Shown here: piece by piece, positions 21,202 through 30,270 of the stretch | How positions within the stretch are numbered: the first letter of the stretch is position 1 | Layout: every line of letters begins with the position of its first letter | NCBI GenBank assembly: GCA_001936135.1 | Contig: CP012817.1 | Coordinates: forward strand, 1,736,001 to 1,800,000 | Source of the DNA: Saccharomycopsis fibuligera x Saccharomycopsis cf. fibuligera | Taxonomy: Eukaryota; Ascomycota; Saccharomycetes; Ascoideales; Saccharomycopsidaceae | DNA: 64,000 nt | Direction of reading: 5' to 3' | Notes under the pieces: generated by a model | The model's input: the letters and a program-made list of their open reading frames with translations, nothing else | The model's database searches: none | Told to the model about the DNA's origin: nothing | Position numbers and translations under genes: made by a program

Positions 21202-21645
21202 TGTAAAAAGTAGGATGTAAAGTAGAAGAGAAAAAATATAAGGTTTATTAGAGTAGATAAAGAAAGTAAAGTTGGTTAAGCTTAGTTCGGTGAAGAAGTA
21301 AGGAAGGTAGAGAAAGGTAAAAGAAAAGAAGCGGGAAGGCTCCGTGTTAAGTAGGAAAAATAAGTGGCAAAACTGAAATCGGAGTGGCGTGATAAGAGTG
21401 GTGTGAAAAAGAAAAATTTTCACGCTGCAGTAAGGATCGGCACCGCGTCTAGACGGAGACCTAGACGGGGCACCTAGACGGCATGAAAAAGTAAACAAAT
21501 CGCATGCGTCAGAACGGTATACCATGCACATGGGTGAAGGGTTTACCCTGACGATGGATGAGAAAATAAAAGGAGTAAAGAAAGTAAAGGATCGGAAAGT
21601 GAAGAGGGTAAGGTACAAAGGAAAATGAATGTTTGAAATTCAACA
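21202..21645 (-). repeat. CopA LTR (3' LTR of CopA-5)
   Basis: 444-bp CopA LTR with the polypurine tract on its inner side; outer flank TCAAT. Confidence 0.94.
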
Positions 21646-21725
21646 CACCCTCCCAAACATGAATATGATAAAGGAAAATAAAGAAATTAAATCTGGGTAG
21701 CAAAGAACAGGAAAATAAAGTTCAA

Positions 21726-22581
21726 TCAATTGAAAATAAGGGAGCATAAAGTGGTGAAAGTGGTACGGTCGGTGGCTTTAGTGAGGATGTCAGCCATGTT
21801 AACCTTGGTGTTGACATAGTTAAGTTTGATGACCTTCTGTTCCACCAAAGTTCGGATGAAGTGGAATCTCACAGCAATGTGCTTGGTCTTTTGGTGTAGA
21901 GCTTTGTGTGCACTGAGGGTAAGCGCACTAAGGTTGTCGCTGGCACAGTTAATGTATGAGCAGTGGAAGCCAATTTCATTGAGAAGGTTCATAACATAGA
22001 CACCGGTTCGAGCAGCATCGCTCAAGGCAACGTATTCTGCTTCCGCACTGCTGAAAGCAACACAGCTCTGCTTTCTGCTAGACCATGACACAATTTGGTT
22101 ATTGATAATTACCAAGTGGCCACTTTGCAGCTTTCTGTCCAGTTTGGAGGTAGCATAGTCGGAGTCGCTGAAGACAGTAATCTTGTACTCTTGTTCAGGC
22201 GGATAATCAGTGACAAGGCCGTCGGTTTTCGACTTGTCCAAGTACCGAAAGTCCTTGATATCCACATTACCAGCTTCTGGTCCGTAGACTAGACCTTTGT
22301 CTTTGGTTTCAATGAGGTAGTGAAACACCCTGTAAGCAGCTTTCAAGTGTGTAGCCCTTGCTTTGACAACAAACTGACTGAGAAGACTGATGGCAAAGGA
22401 AATGTCGCTTCTAACTGAGTTGGCAACGTAGAGCAATGTACCAACAATGGAGCGAAACTTTGTTTGCTCCGCTTCTGACAATTCTGGTGAGTGCTCATCA
22501 TAAGGATCAAAGCCTTTCACCATTGGAGTTTCCACTTTGCCGAGCTTTGTGACACTGTGTTCCGTCATAATCTTGTCAATG
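21726..22581 (-). pseudogene. CopA-5 pol, C-terminal segment (end of reverse transcriptase, RNase H)
   Basis: An open segment with the RNase H motifs FSDSDYAT and SSAEAEYVALSD and the usual CopA stop. It is bounded on the right by CopB-1, whose duplication CAATG occupies 22577-22581. An apparent longer frame running into the CopB LTR is an artefact of that junction. Confidence 0.92.
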
Positions 22582-22660
22582 TGTTGTAGTTTGATAAACC
22601 TATCACTTGACATAACGTTATATCCTGAAAATGAATCACAAAACACTTGTTGTTATTAAC
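22582..22660 (-). repeat. CopB-1 3' LTR, first 79 bp (inner part lies beyond CopA-6)
   Basis: This is the 3' end of the CopB LTR, ending CTACAACA on the minus strand and including the LTR-embedded gag ATG region. CopA-6 follows at 22661 with duplication TTAAC; the LTR resumes at 28144. That the outer end of this 3' LTR includes the gag ATG region is direct evidence that the LTR extends past the gag start. Confidence 0.93.
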
Positions 22661-23087
22661 TGTTGAATTTCAAACATTCATTCTTCGCTTTCCGATCCTT
22701 TACCTTCTTCACTCCTTTTATTTTTTTCATCCATCGTCAGGGTAAACCCTTCACCGATGTGCATGGTATACCGTTCTGACGCATGTTGTTTGTTTACTTT
22801 TTCATCCCGTCTAGGTGCCCCGTCTAGGTGCCCCGTCTAGACGCGGTGCCGATCCTTACTGCAGCGTGAAAATTTTTCTTTTTCACGCCACTCTTATCAC
22901 GCCACTCCGATTTCAGTTTTGCCCCTTATTTTTCTTACTTAACACGGGGCTTTCCCGCTTCTTTTCTTTTATAGTTCTCTACCTTTCTTACTTCTTTACT
23001 GAACCAAGCTTAACCAACTTTACTTTCTTTATCTACTCTAATAAACCTTATATTTTTTCTCTTCTACTTTACATCCTACTTTTTACA
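22661..23087 (+). repeat. CopA-6 5' LTR (427 bp)
   Basis: TGTTGAATTTC...CTTTTTACA. It contains three copies of CGTCTAG at 22808, 22821 and 22834, a 13-bp period, in the part where a promoter would be expected. Confidence 0.95.
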
Positions 23088-23101
23088 GATTTACAGTCTG
23101 G
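23088..23101 (+). other. CopA-6 primer-binding site (tRNA-Tyr anticodon arm)
   Basis: GATTTACAGTCTGG abuts the LTR. Its complement matches AGACTGTAAATC of yeast-type mature tRNA-Tyr(GUA), ending at nucleotide 40 in standard tRNA numbering. Priming from a tRNA half rather than the CCA end is established for Drosophila copia and Ty5; applying it here is inference from the match. Confidence 0.75.
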
Positions 23102-23173
23102 CTTAACATCAAAACAAAAAAAAAAATTAAAAAAATCAAAAAATCAAAAATCAAAAAAAAAAATTTTTCTACC

Positions 23174-26100
23174 ATGTTCATCTTTGGAGACTTTGATATT
23201 GCTGACGGTGCTTACAAAGCGAGACTTGATGGAATTACCAAGTTGAAGGTCAGGCCAATTACTCAATGGTTCCAGTACCCGTTATTAAGATCATTCCTTA
23301 GAAATAAGTTGAGAGTTATTATCAATGATGTCACTGCCATCGACGTTGAGCGTATGTTAGACTCCGAAGAGTTTGACTACTACCCACCAAAACTTGGCGA
23401 TGTTATCTATCAACTCATCCAGAAAAAAGTGGACCCATTGTTATTGAAAAACTACGAACGATGCACCGAGGGCTTTGATTTGTTGAAGACCATCAACGCA
23501 AAGTGCAAGACAATTGACTCTTTCTACATTGTCAAGATCTTCCACGACTTTGTCCATGAGGCCGTCCTTGCTAGAGACTGCGAAGCTATGGCAGACTACT
23601 TGGAGATCTTCAAGTACTACTACAAGGATATCAACTTCTGCAATCTTGGCGGTATTCTTGGTTTCCACCTACTTGACAACAAGAGTCTTCATGTTGCTCT
23701 CAGCGAAAAGAACTTGCTTCGCGATGCTCGTGGGTTGCTTAACACTTCGTTTTATGATGCTATGGAAGCCTCCAATGATCTTGCTGCCAGAGACTTGGTC
23801 CAGATGGACACTTCCTCTCGTCCAAAGTTGCCACCGAACGAGGAGTTGGTTCAGTTGGCTGATGCGAAACTGAAAAAGAAACCTGTTTTCCTCATCAAGT
23901 GTTACAGCTGCGGCAAGCTTGGCCACTACAGCAACGAGTGCTACAAAAACAAGAACAGAAACCAGTCACACAAGGGACGCAAGGAGCTTGTCAACCTCGT
24001 TGAAGTCCCACTTGGTGCTGAAGTCATTAACAACGGTGACGGTCAGATTGTCATTGACACTTCGACTGAGCTGCCTGAGCCTGGCGAAGAGACTCACTTT
24101 GTTGAAGAGGTCTATCTCGCCGACGATGCTGCCGACAAACGTTTTGTTCTAGACAGCGGTGCTGGTATCAATGTTGTCAACGACGGAGCATTGTTGCTGG
24201 ACAAGAAGGTCTCGAACGTCACTGTTCAAGGAATCAGCAGCACTACTAATTGTGTTATTGAAGGCACTGTTAGCATTGGAAACCTCAAGGTCGAAGATGC
24301 AAAGCTTATTGAACAGGCTCCGAGAAACTTGCTTAGCTGCCACAAGTTAACTGAGAAGGACTATGAAATCCACTTAACCAAACACTGTGGATTGATCTCC
24401 AGAGGCAATCAAGTGATTCAAGTTCCCAAGCATGGAAAATTTTGGGTTGTTGACCCCGCCTCGGTTAGAACCGTTGTCAACTCTCCTGCTACGGATTTGG
24501 TTTTGCTTGGTGATACAGACGGTGCCAAAGACATTATGCAATGCCACATTGCAAACGGACATGCCAAGTTTAAGCAGTTGAAAGCTATCATCAAACACAT
24601 GGGCTTCACTGACCAAGAGATCAAGAATGTGTTGAAGACTTGCGAGACCTGCAACTCTGTCGTTCAAAAACGCTCTGGCAACTCCCACAGCAAGCCAGAA
24701 GACTTTGATATTGGGGAGATGATTCAAGCGGATGTGGTTGGCCCACATAACAACATCTATGGCTTGATTGTTTCTGACAGACGCTCCAGCTTTGCTGTCG
24801 TCAGGGTTTTGCGCTACAAGTCGGAGATCAGCTCCAAGACTATTGAATGCTTACAGTATATGAGCAATGTCTTACAACACCAAGGCAAGAAGATTGTCAA
24901 GTTCCGTGCCGATAACGAGTTTGATACTGTTTTGCTCAAGAAGTTTCTTGCTGGAGACCACCAAGGTCAGGACTACATTGAAGCCGAGTTCACTGCGCCT
25001 TACTCAAGCCACCAGAATGGCTCCTCTGAGCGTTTGAATCGCACAATCATCGAGAAAGTCAAACTTTTGATGATCAGCTCCGGTATCTCAAAGGAATACT
25101 GGAATTTTTGCTTCAACCACGCTGTCTTCTTGCACAACTACTTGCCCAGAAACGGTGGTCCTTCGCCATACGAGGAATTTTCTGGCCGCTCAAAAGCCAT
25201 GGGTACAACTGCGCCATTTGGCTGTCGCATCTTTGCGAAAAACTTTACTGCCGGGAACAAGATTATTGGAAAAGACCTCAAAGGTACTTTCTTGGGATTC
25301 CACAAAACTACAAGCATTGCCTTCATCCTTGAAGACAGTACATACCGAATCTTGAGAAGCTCTGCGTTCAACTTTCTCCCTGATGTTTATCCGTTCAAGC
25401 AAGGTAAAAGGGAATCCTCTGTCACATACTCAGCTGGTGGCTTTGCTGGTTATTCAGGTTATTCAGGTACCAGTGGTTCCCCTAGTTTACCTGTTGGTGA
25501 GGTCTCTATTCAAGGCCAAGACATGAACATTCAACAAGGTGCCGAAAGCAGGGAAGACGATGATGAGAGAATTGTTGCAGAGTCGGATAACTCTATGGTG
25601 GAGCATAGTGACTCAGAAGACCAGCAATCAGTTGCTACAGTTCCACAAACTCTGGCTGCCGTCAAAAGAGCCGCTGCTTCTGACTCTGAACTGAGTGATG
25701 ATCCTATTTCCATCATCAACCGGAAGCCAACCAAGAAGCTTATGCTTGAGTTTGCCCCAAACACAGTTACTCCTATCACTAAGCACCAGGCCGCTTACCA
25801 ATCAATGGCCGAGAAGAATGTTAGCGCGGCTGATGCTAGAGAAGCTTTTGCTGACCATGGGAAGCAGTACTTGAACGACGTTGGCTCTATACCTATCAGG
25901 TCTATTGAAGGCCCCAAAGCAGTTGAGGCAGGCCCTTCCAGGTTGTTTCTCACAGACGGAGAGCCAGACAGTGACATTAGTGGTTATCTCAGTGATGCGG
26001 AACATGCTTTTCTTGCTGTGGCCCGTACCAAGTATCTTATTCCAGAGAACTATCATCAGGTACTCAACTCAAGCGAGAAGGAGAGATGGATCGCTGCTAT

Positions 26101-27631
26101 GGCCGAAGAGTTGTCTGCATTGGACAATCTTAATGTGTATGAGCTAGTCAAGGAGTCTCCAGGCATTCAATCTATTGCCTCCCGCTGGGTGTTTACTGTT
26201 AAAGATGATCCAAGTGGCGAGCGCTTTAAGGCGCGTTTGGTCTGCAAAGGGTTCAGTCAAGAAAAAGGTGTCAACTTCCTCAACTCGTGGGCTCCTGTAA
26301 TGAGCTTTGACACTATGCGAATCACGTTTGCGCTTGCTGCTTTGAACAACTATGTCGTGTGCCAGATGGACACCTCTACTGCTTTTCTCTACGGTGATAT
26401 TGACTTCGATGTGTTTGTTAGACCACCTGCTGGTACGTCCACACCAAAAGGACATTTGTGGAAATTGAAGAAGGGATTGTACGGATTGAAACAGTCACCA
26501 AAGATTTGGTACGATACAATCTCCAAGGTTCTTGTTGCTGCCGGTTTGCAAGCCAGTGCTATAGACCCATGCTTGTTCAGAGGGAAGGATTGTCTTGTTG
26601 CTATTTATGTGGACGACTTGCTTATCTGTGGAAAGACACACAAGACTGTTGATGACATCAAGGCTGCTCTTAATCTGAAGTTCAAGATGAAAGACTTGGG
26701 ATTTCCTGAAATCTTCTTGGGTGTCACGGTCGAACAGCTCGCTAATGGATCAATCAAGCTCAGCATGCTAAACTTCATTGACAAGATTATGACGGAACAC
26801 GGTGTCACAAAGCTCGGCAAAGTGGAAACTCCAATGGTGAAAGGCTTTGATCCTTATGATGAGCACTCACCAGAATTGTCAGATGCGGAGCAAACAAAGT
26901 TTCGCTCCATTGTTGGTACATTACTCTACGTTGCCAACTCTGTCAGAAGCGACATTTCCTTTGCCATCAGTCTTCTCAGTCAGTTTGTTGTCAAAGCAAG
27001 GGCCACACACTTGAAAGCTGCTTACAGGGTGTTTCACTACCTCATTGAAACCAAAGACAAAGGTCTAGTCTACGGACCTGAAGCTGGTAATGTGGATATC
27101 AAGGACTTTCGGTACTTGGACAAGTCGAAAACCGACGGCCTTGTCACTGATTATCCGCCTGAACAAGAGTACAAGATTACTGTCTTCAGCGACTCCGACT
27201 ATGCTACCTCCAAGCTGGACAGAAAGCTGCAAAGTGGCCACTTGGTAATGATCAATAACCAAATTGTGTCATGGTCTAGCAGAAAGCAGAGCTGTGTTGC
27301 TTTCAGCAGTGCGGAAGCAGAATACGTTGCCTTGAGCGATGCTGCTCGAACCGGTGTCTATGTTATGAACCTTCTCAATGAAATTGGCTTCCACTGCTCA
27401 TACATTAACTGTGCCAGCGACAACCTTAGTGCGCTTACCCTCAGTGCACACAAAGCTCTACACCAAAAGACCAAGCACATTGCTGTGAGATTCCACTTCA
27501 TCCGAACTTTGGTGGAACAGAAGGTCATCAAACTTAACTATGTCAACACCAAGGTTAACATGGCTGACATCCTCACTAAAGCCACCGACCGTACCACTTT
27601 CACCACTTTATGCTCCCTTATTTTCAATTGA
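23174..27631 (+). CDS. CopA-6 Gag-Pol polyprotein (1485 aa), frame whole
   Basis: A complete plus-strand CopA frame. Domains in order: Gag (1-about 300) with CYSCGKLGHYSNEC; protease LDSGAG; integrase with the HHCC zinc region and DDE residues; linker; reverse transcriptase with YVDDLL; RNase H with FSDSDYA and SSAEAEYVALSD. The start MFIFGDF follows a run of As. The product would assemble in cytoplasmic particles, be cut by its own protease, and the integrase would carry cDNA into the genome. With identical LTRs, whole frame, primer site and polypurine tract, this is the best candidate in the window for a currently competent CopA copy; competence itself is inference. Confidence 0.96.
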   Translation: MFIFGDFDIADGAYKARLDGITKLKVRPITQWFQYPLLRSFLRNKLRVIINDVTAIDVERMLDSEEFDYYPPKLGDVIYQLIQKKVDPLLLKNYERCTEGFDLLKTINAKCKTIDSFYIVKIFHDFVHEAVLARDCEAMADYLEIFKYYYKDINFCNLGGILGFHLLDNKSLHVALSEKNLLRDARGLLNTSFYDAMEASNDLAARDLVQMDTSSRPKLPPNEELVQLADAKLKKKPVFLIKCYSCGKLGHYSNECYKNKNRNQSHKGRKELVNLVEVPLGAEVINNGDGQIVIDTSTELPEPGEETHFVEEVYLADDAADKRFVLDSGAGINVVNDGALLLDKKVSNVTVQGISSTTNCVIEGTVSIGNLKVEDAKLIEQAPRNLLSCHKLTEKDYEIHLTKHCGLISRGNQVIQVPKHGKFWVVDPASVRTVVNSPATDLVLLGDTDGAKDIMQCHIANGHAKFKQLKAIIKHMGFTDQEIKNVLKTCETCNSVVQKRSGNSHSKPEDFDIGEMIQADVVGPHNNIYGLIVSDRRSSFAVVRVLRYKSEISSKTIECLQYMSNVLQHQGKKIVKFRADNEFDTVLLKKFLAGDHQGQDYIEAEFTAPYSSHQNGSSERLNRTIIEKVKLLMISSGISKEYWNFCFNHAVFLHNYLPRNGGPSPYEEFSGRSKAMGTTAPFGCRIFAKNFTAGNKIIGKDLKGTFLGFHKTTSIAFILEDSTYRILRSSAFNFLPDVYPFKQGKRESSVTYSAGGFAGYSGYSGTSGSPSLPVGEVSIQGQDMNIQQGAESREDDDERIVAESDNSMVEHSDSEDQQSVATVPQTLAAVKRAAASDSELSDDPISIINRKPTKKLMLEFAPNTVTPITKHQAAYQSMAEKNVSAADAREAFADHGKQYLNDVGSIPIRSIEGPKAVEAGPSRLFLTDGEPDSDISGYLSDAEHAFLAVARTKYLIPENYHQVLNSSEKERWIAAMAEELSALDNLNVYELVKESPGIQSIASRWVFTVKDDPSGERFKARLVCKGFSQEKGVNFLNSWAPVMSFDTMRITFALAALNNYVVCQMDTSTAFLYGDIDFDVFVRPPAGTSTPKGHLWKLKKGLYGLKQSPKIWYDTISKVLVAAGLQASAIDPCLFRGKDCLVAIYVDDLLICGKTHKTVDDIKAALNLKFKMKDLGFPEIFLGVTVEQLANGSIKLSMLNFIDKIMTEHGVTKLGKVETPMVKGFDPYDEHSPELSDAEQTKFRSIVGTLLYVANSVRSDISFAISLLSQFVVKARATHLKAAYRVFHYLIETKDKGLVYGPEAGNVDIKDFRYLDKSKTDGLVTDYPPEQEYKITVFSDSDYATSKLDRKLQSGHLVMINNQIVSWSSRKQSCVAFSSAEAEYVALSDAARTGVYVMNLLNEIGFHCSYINCASDNLSALTLSAHKALHQKTKHIAVRFHFIRTLVEQKVIKLNYVNTKVNMADILTKATDRTTFTTLCSLIFN

Positions 27632-27702
27632 TTGACCTTTATTTTCCTTTCCTTTGCTACCACGATTTACTTTCTTTATTTTCCTTTATCATATTCATGT
27701 TT

Positions 27703-27711
27703 GGGAGGGTG
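27703..27711 (+). other. CopA-6 polypurine tract
   Basis: GGGAGGGTG lies directly before the 3' LTR at 27712, the expected place for plus-strand priming. Confidence 0.85.
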
Positions 27712-28138
27712 TGTTGAATTTCAAACATTCATTCTTCGCTTTCCGATCCTTTACCTTCTTCACTCCTTTTATTTTTTTCATCCATCGTCAGGGTAAACCC
27801 TTCACCGATGTGCATGGTATACCGTTCTGACGCATGTTGTTTGTTTACTTTTTCATCCCGTCTAGGTGCCCCGTCTAGGTGCCCCGTCTAGACGCGGTGC
27901 CGATCCTTACTGCAGCGTGAAAATTTTTCTTTTTCACGCCACTCTTATCACGCCACTCCGATTTCAGTTTTGCCCCTTATTTTTCTTACTTAACACGGGG
28001 CTTTCCCGCTTCTTTTCTTTTATAGTTCTCTACCTTTCTTACTTCTTTACTGAACCAAGCTTAACCAACTTTACTTTCTTTATCTACTCTAATAAACCTT
28101 ATATTTTTTCTCTTCTACTTTACATCCTACTTTTTACA
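27712..28138 (+). repeat. CopA-6 3' LTR (427 bp)
   Basis: Same sequence as the 5' LTR as far as I can compare by eye; followed by TTAAC. Confidence 0.95.
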
Positions 28139-28143
28139 TTAAC

Positions 28144-28608
28144 TATATCCTATATATGAATAACATCAATCAGTCACAAAGATGGAGGAGACGCCCCTTA
28201 TTTATAGTCAGTCAGGGTGGCTGTGCCGGGACTGATGCATGACTAGTGTGGCCACATAGAATCTTCTAGAATATTCCGGAACTGCACGGATATGCACGGA
28301 AATGTATGGAACATCATGGAACTTCTTGGAACATCATGGAACTTCATGGAACACTATGGAACACTATGGAACTTCATGGAACATTATGGAACTTCATGGA
28401 ACATTATGGAACTTCATGGAAGATTCTAGAGCTTTCTCGTATATGTCTCGTATATTATGCAACCTTCTAGAATGTTCTCGAACAATCTCGTATTTTCTCG
28501 TATATCGTGGAACATTCTAGAACAGCATCGAATCCTCTGGAAACTCATGGAATATTCTAGAACTTTCTAGAAGCAACTGGATCTATCTTTGAATTATTAC
28601 TCACAACA
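28144..28608 (-). repeat. CopB-1 3' LTR, remaining 465 bp
   Basis: Continues the LTR begun at 22582 (79 + 465 = 544 bp) and carries the heat-shock-like clusters and 10-bp phased repeats described for CopB-2. The pol stop codon lies inside it. Confidence 0.94.
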
Positions 28609-29758
28609 CTCTCTCTTAATTCAAAGTCTCGCATCCCACAATAACCACGTAGTAGTTGGAACTGGTCGGCCGGTATGGCTTTGGTAAAGATATCGGCAAC
28701 CATGACTCCAGTTGATAAGTACTCTAATTGAATTCGGCCCTTGGCAATATGGTCCCTGATGAAATTCAACCTGATGTCAATGTGCTTCGTTCTGTGATGG
28801 GAGCTAGGGTGTTTGGCTATTTCAATGCAGCTCTGGTTGTCGTCGTACATCTTGACAGACTCAATTGCAATGCCAAACTCGTTGAACAACTGCCTTAGCC
28901 ATAAGCCTTCTTTGGCACCCTCACACAATGCCATATACTCTGCTTCAGCAGTAGACAATGCAACCGTTGGCTGCTTCTTCGATCTCCAAGTTATTGCACC
29001 ACCAGCATATTTGAACACAAAACCGGTGGTGGACTTCCTCGTAGCCTTGTCGTTTGCCCAGTCTGCATCACAGTAGCCCTGTAAGCGAGTTGTCTGGTTG
29101 TGGCTTTGATAAAATAAACCAACATCTGCTGTGCCTTTCAAATATCTTAGTACTCGTTTCGCAGCACGAAGGTGGACCTCCTTGGGCTCTTTGAGGTATC
29201 TCGACAATACACCAACAACGTAGCTTATGTCTGCTCTGACCGTATTAGCAGCAAACAAGAGCTTTCCAATAATGGATCTGTACCTAGTAGCATCACAGTC
29301 TTTACTGCCTGTGTCCGCGCTCGTCAAGTCCTGTCCGACAACTGCTGGTGTGGGTTCACTGTGACAGTCTTGCATTCCAAACTCGCTAAGCAACGACTGA
29401 ATGTAGTCTCGAAGACTCAACTTGATCCCACTCTCTGTCTGCTCAATGTTCATACCTAGGAACTTCTTTGTAGCACCCAAGTCTTTCATTTTAAACTCAT
29501 TCATTAGCTCTGTTTTCACAATGTCTATTGCTTCCTTGGTGCTACCAGCAATAAGCAAATCATCCACATATAGCGCAACCATCACAAAGGACTTTTCACT
29601 TTTGCGAGTGTATAGGCAATACTCAGCTTGATTCCGTCTGAAGCCTAGCTTTGCCAAGACGCCGTTGATCTTGTCATTCCACACAAGAGGAGCCTGTTTC
29701 AAACCATACAAGCTCTTCTTCAATCTGAGCACTTTATCTTCATTGCCCTTTGCAACAT
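28557..29758 (-). pseudogene. CopB-1 pol, C-terminal segment (reverse transcriptase and RNase H)
   Basis: An open segment with LYVDDLLIAGS, the RNase H motifs GYCDADWAND and STAEAEYMALCEGAKEG, and a stop inside the LTR. It is bounded by CopB-2, whose duplication AACAT is at 29754-29758. The remainder is at 35157-38343. Confidence 0.93.
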
Positions 29759-29794
29759 TGTTGTGAGTAATAATTCAAAGATAGATCCAGTTGC

Positions 29795-29817
29795 TTCTAG
29801 AAAGTTCTAGAATATTC
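29795..29817 (+). promoter_or_regulatory. Heat-shock-element-like cluster 1 (five units)
   Basis: Five alternating TTC and GAA triplets, each separated by exactly two bases, matching the consensus bound by heat-shock factor (nTTCnnGAAn). The cluster partly overlaps the last codons of pol in the 3' LTR copy. Confidence 0.7.
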
Positions 29818-29884
29818 CATGAGTTTCCAGAGGATTCGATGCTGTTCTAGAATGTTCCACGATATACGAGAAAATACGAGATTG

Positions 29885-29902
29885 TTCGAGAACATTCTAG
29901 AA
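29885..29902 (+). promoter_or_regulatory. Heat-shock-element-like cluster 2 (four units)
   Basis: TTCGAGAACATTCTAGAA: four alternating TTC/GAA units at two-base spacing. Confidence 0.7.
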
Positions 29903-29945
29903 GGTTGCATAATATACGAGACATATACGAGAAAGCTCTAGAATC

Positions 29946-30090
29946 TTCCATGAAGTTCCATAATGTTCCATGAAGTTCCATAATGTTCCATGAAGTTCCA
30001 TAGTGTTCCATAGTGTTCCATGAAGTTCCATGATGTTCCAAGAAGTTCCATGATGTTCCATACATTTCCGTGCATATCCGTGCAGTTCCG
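29946..30090 (+). promoter_or_regulatory. Ten-bp phased TTCC array
   Basis: TTCC (one unit ATCC) recurs at an exact 10-bp period about fifteen times, mostly as GTTCCATGAA or GTTCCATAAT. Direct TTC units ten bases apart correspond to the step-type arrangement known for yeast heat-shock elements; placing each unit on the same helix face is a direct consequence of the period. Confidence 0.65.
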
Positions 30091-30108
30091 GAATATTCTA
30101 GAAGATTC
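30086..30108 (+). promoter_or_regulatory. Heat-shock-element-like cluster 3 (five units)
   Basis: Five alternating TTC/GAA units at two-base spacing, about 55 bp upstream of the TATA box at 30161. Confidence 0.7.
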
Positions 30109-30160
30109 TATGTGGCCACACTAGTCATGCATCAGTCCCGGCACAGCCACCCTGACTGAC

Positions 30161-30170
30161 TATAAATAAG
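30161..30170 (+). promoter_or_regulatory. TATA box of the CopB LTR
   Basis: TATAAATAAG, about 100 bp before the gag ATG, the best TATA match in the LTR. Transcription would begin a few tens of bases downstream, within the LTR. Confidence 0.7.
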
Positions 30171-30270
30171 GGGCGTCTCCTCCATCTTTGTGACTGATTG
30201 ATGTTATTCATATATAGGATATAGTTAATAACAACAAGTGTTTTGTGATTTATTTTCAGGATATAACGTT

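Larger units (their letters stand above)
22661..28138 (+). mobile_element. CopA-6, complete CopA element inserted in the CopB-1 LTR
   Basis: A full element of 5478 bp with 427-bp LTRs at both ends that appear identical, duplication TTAAC (22656-22660 and 28139-28143), primer site, leader, one 1485-codon frame and polypurine tract. It looks whole and very recent. Confidence 0.96.

Noticed and set aside
29847-30065. A 72-codon frame rich in WN, GTSWN and MEHH repeats
   Set aside because: It is the 10-bp phased TTCC array of the CopB LTR read antisense; the apparent protein repeat follows from the DNA period.
29946-30090. Possible CRISPR-like array
   Set aside because: The repeat is 10 bp with no spacers, lies in an LTR, and the context is eukaryotic.
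30238-30270. Upstream extension of the CopB frame starting at GTG
   Set aside because: There is no ATG there, and the ATG at 30271 gives the natural start; the same extension appears artefactually in 22582-22646 and 35086-35151.
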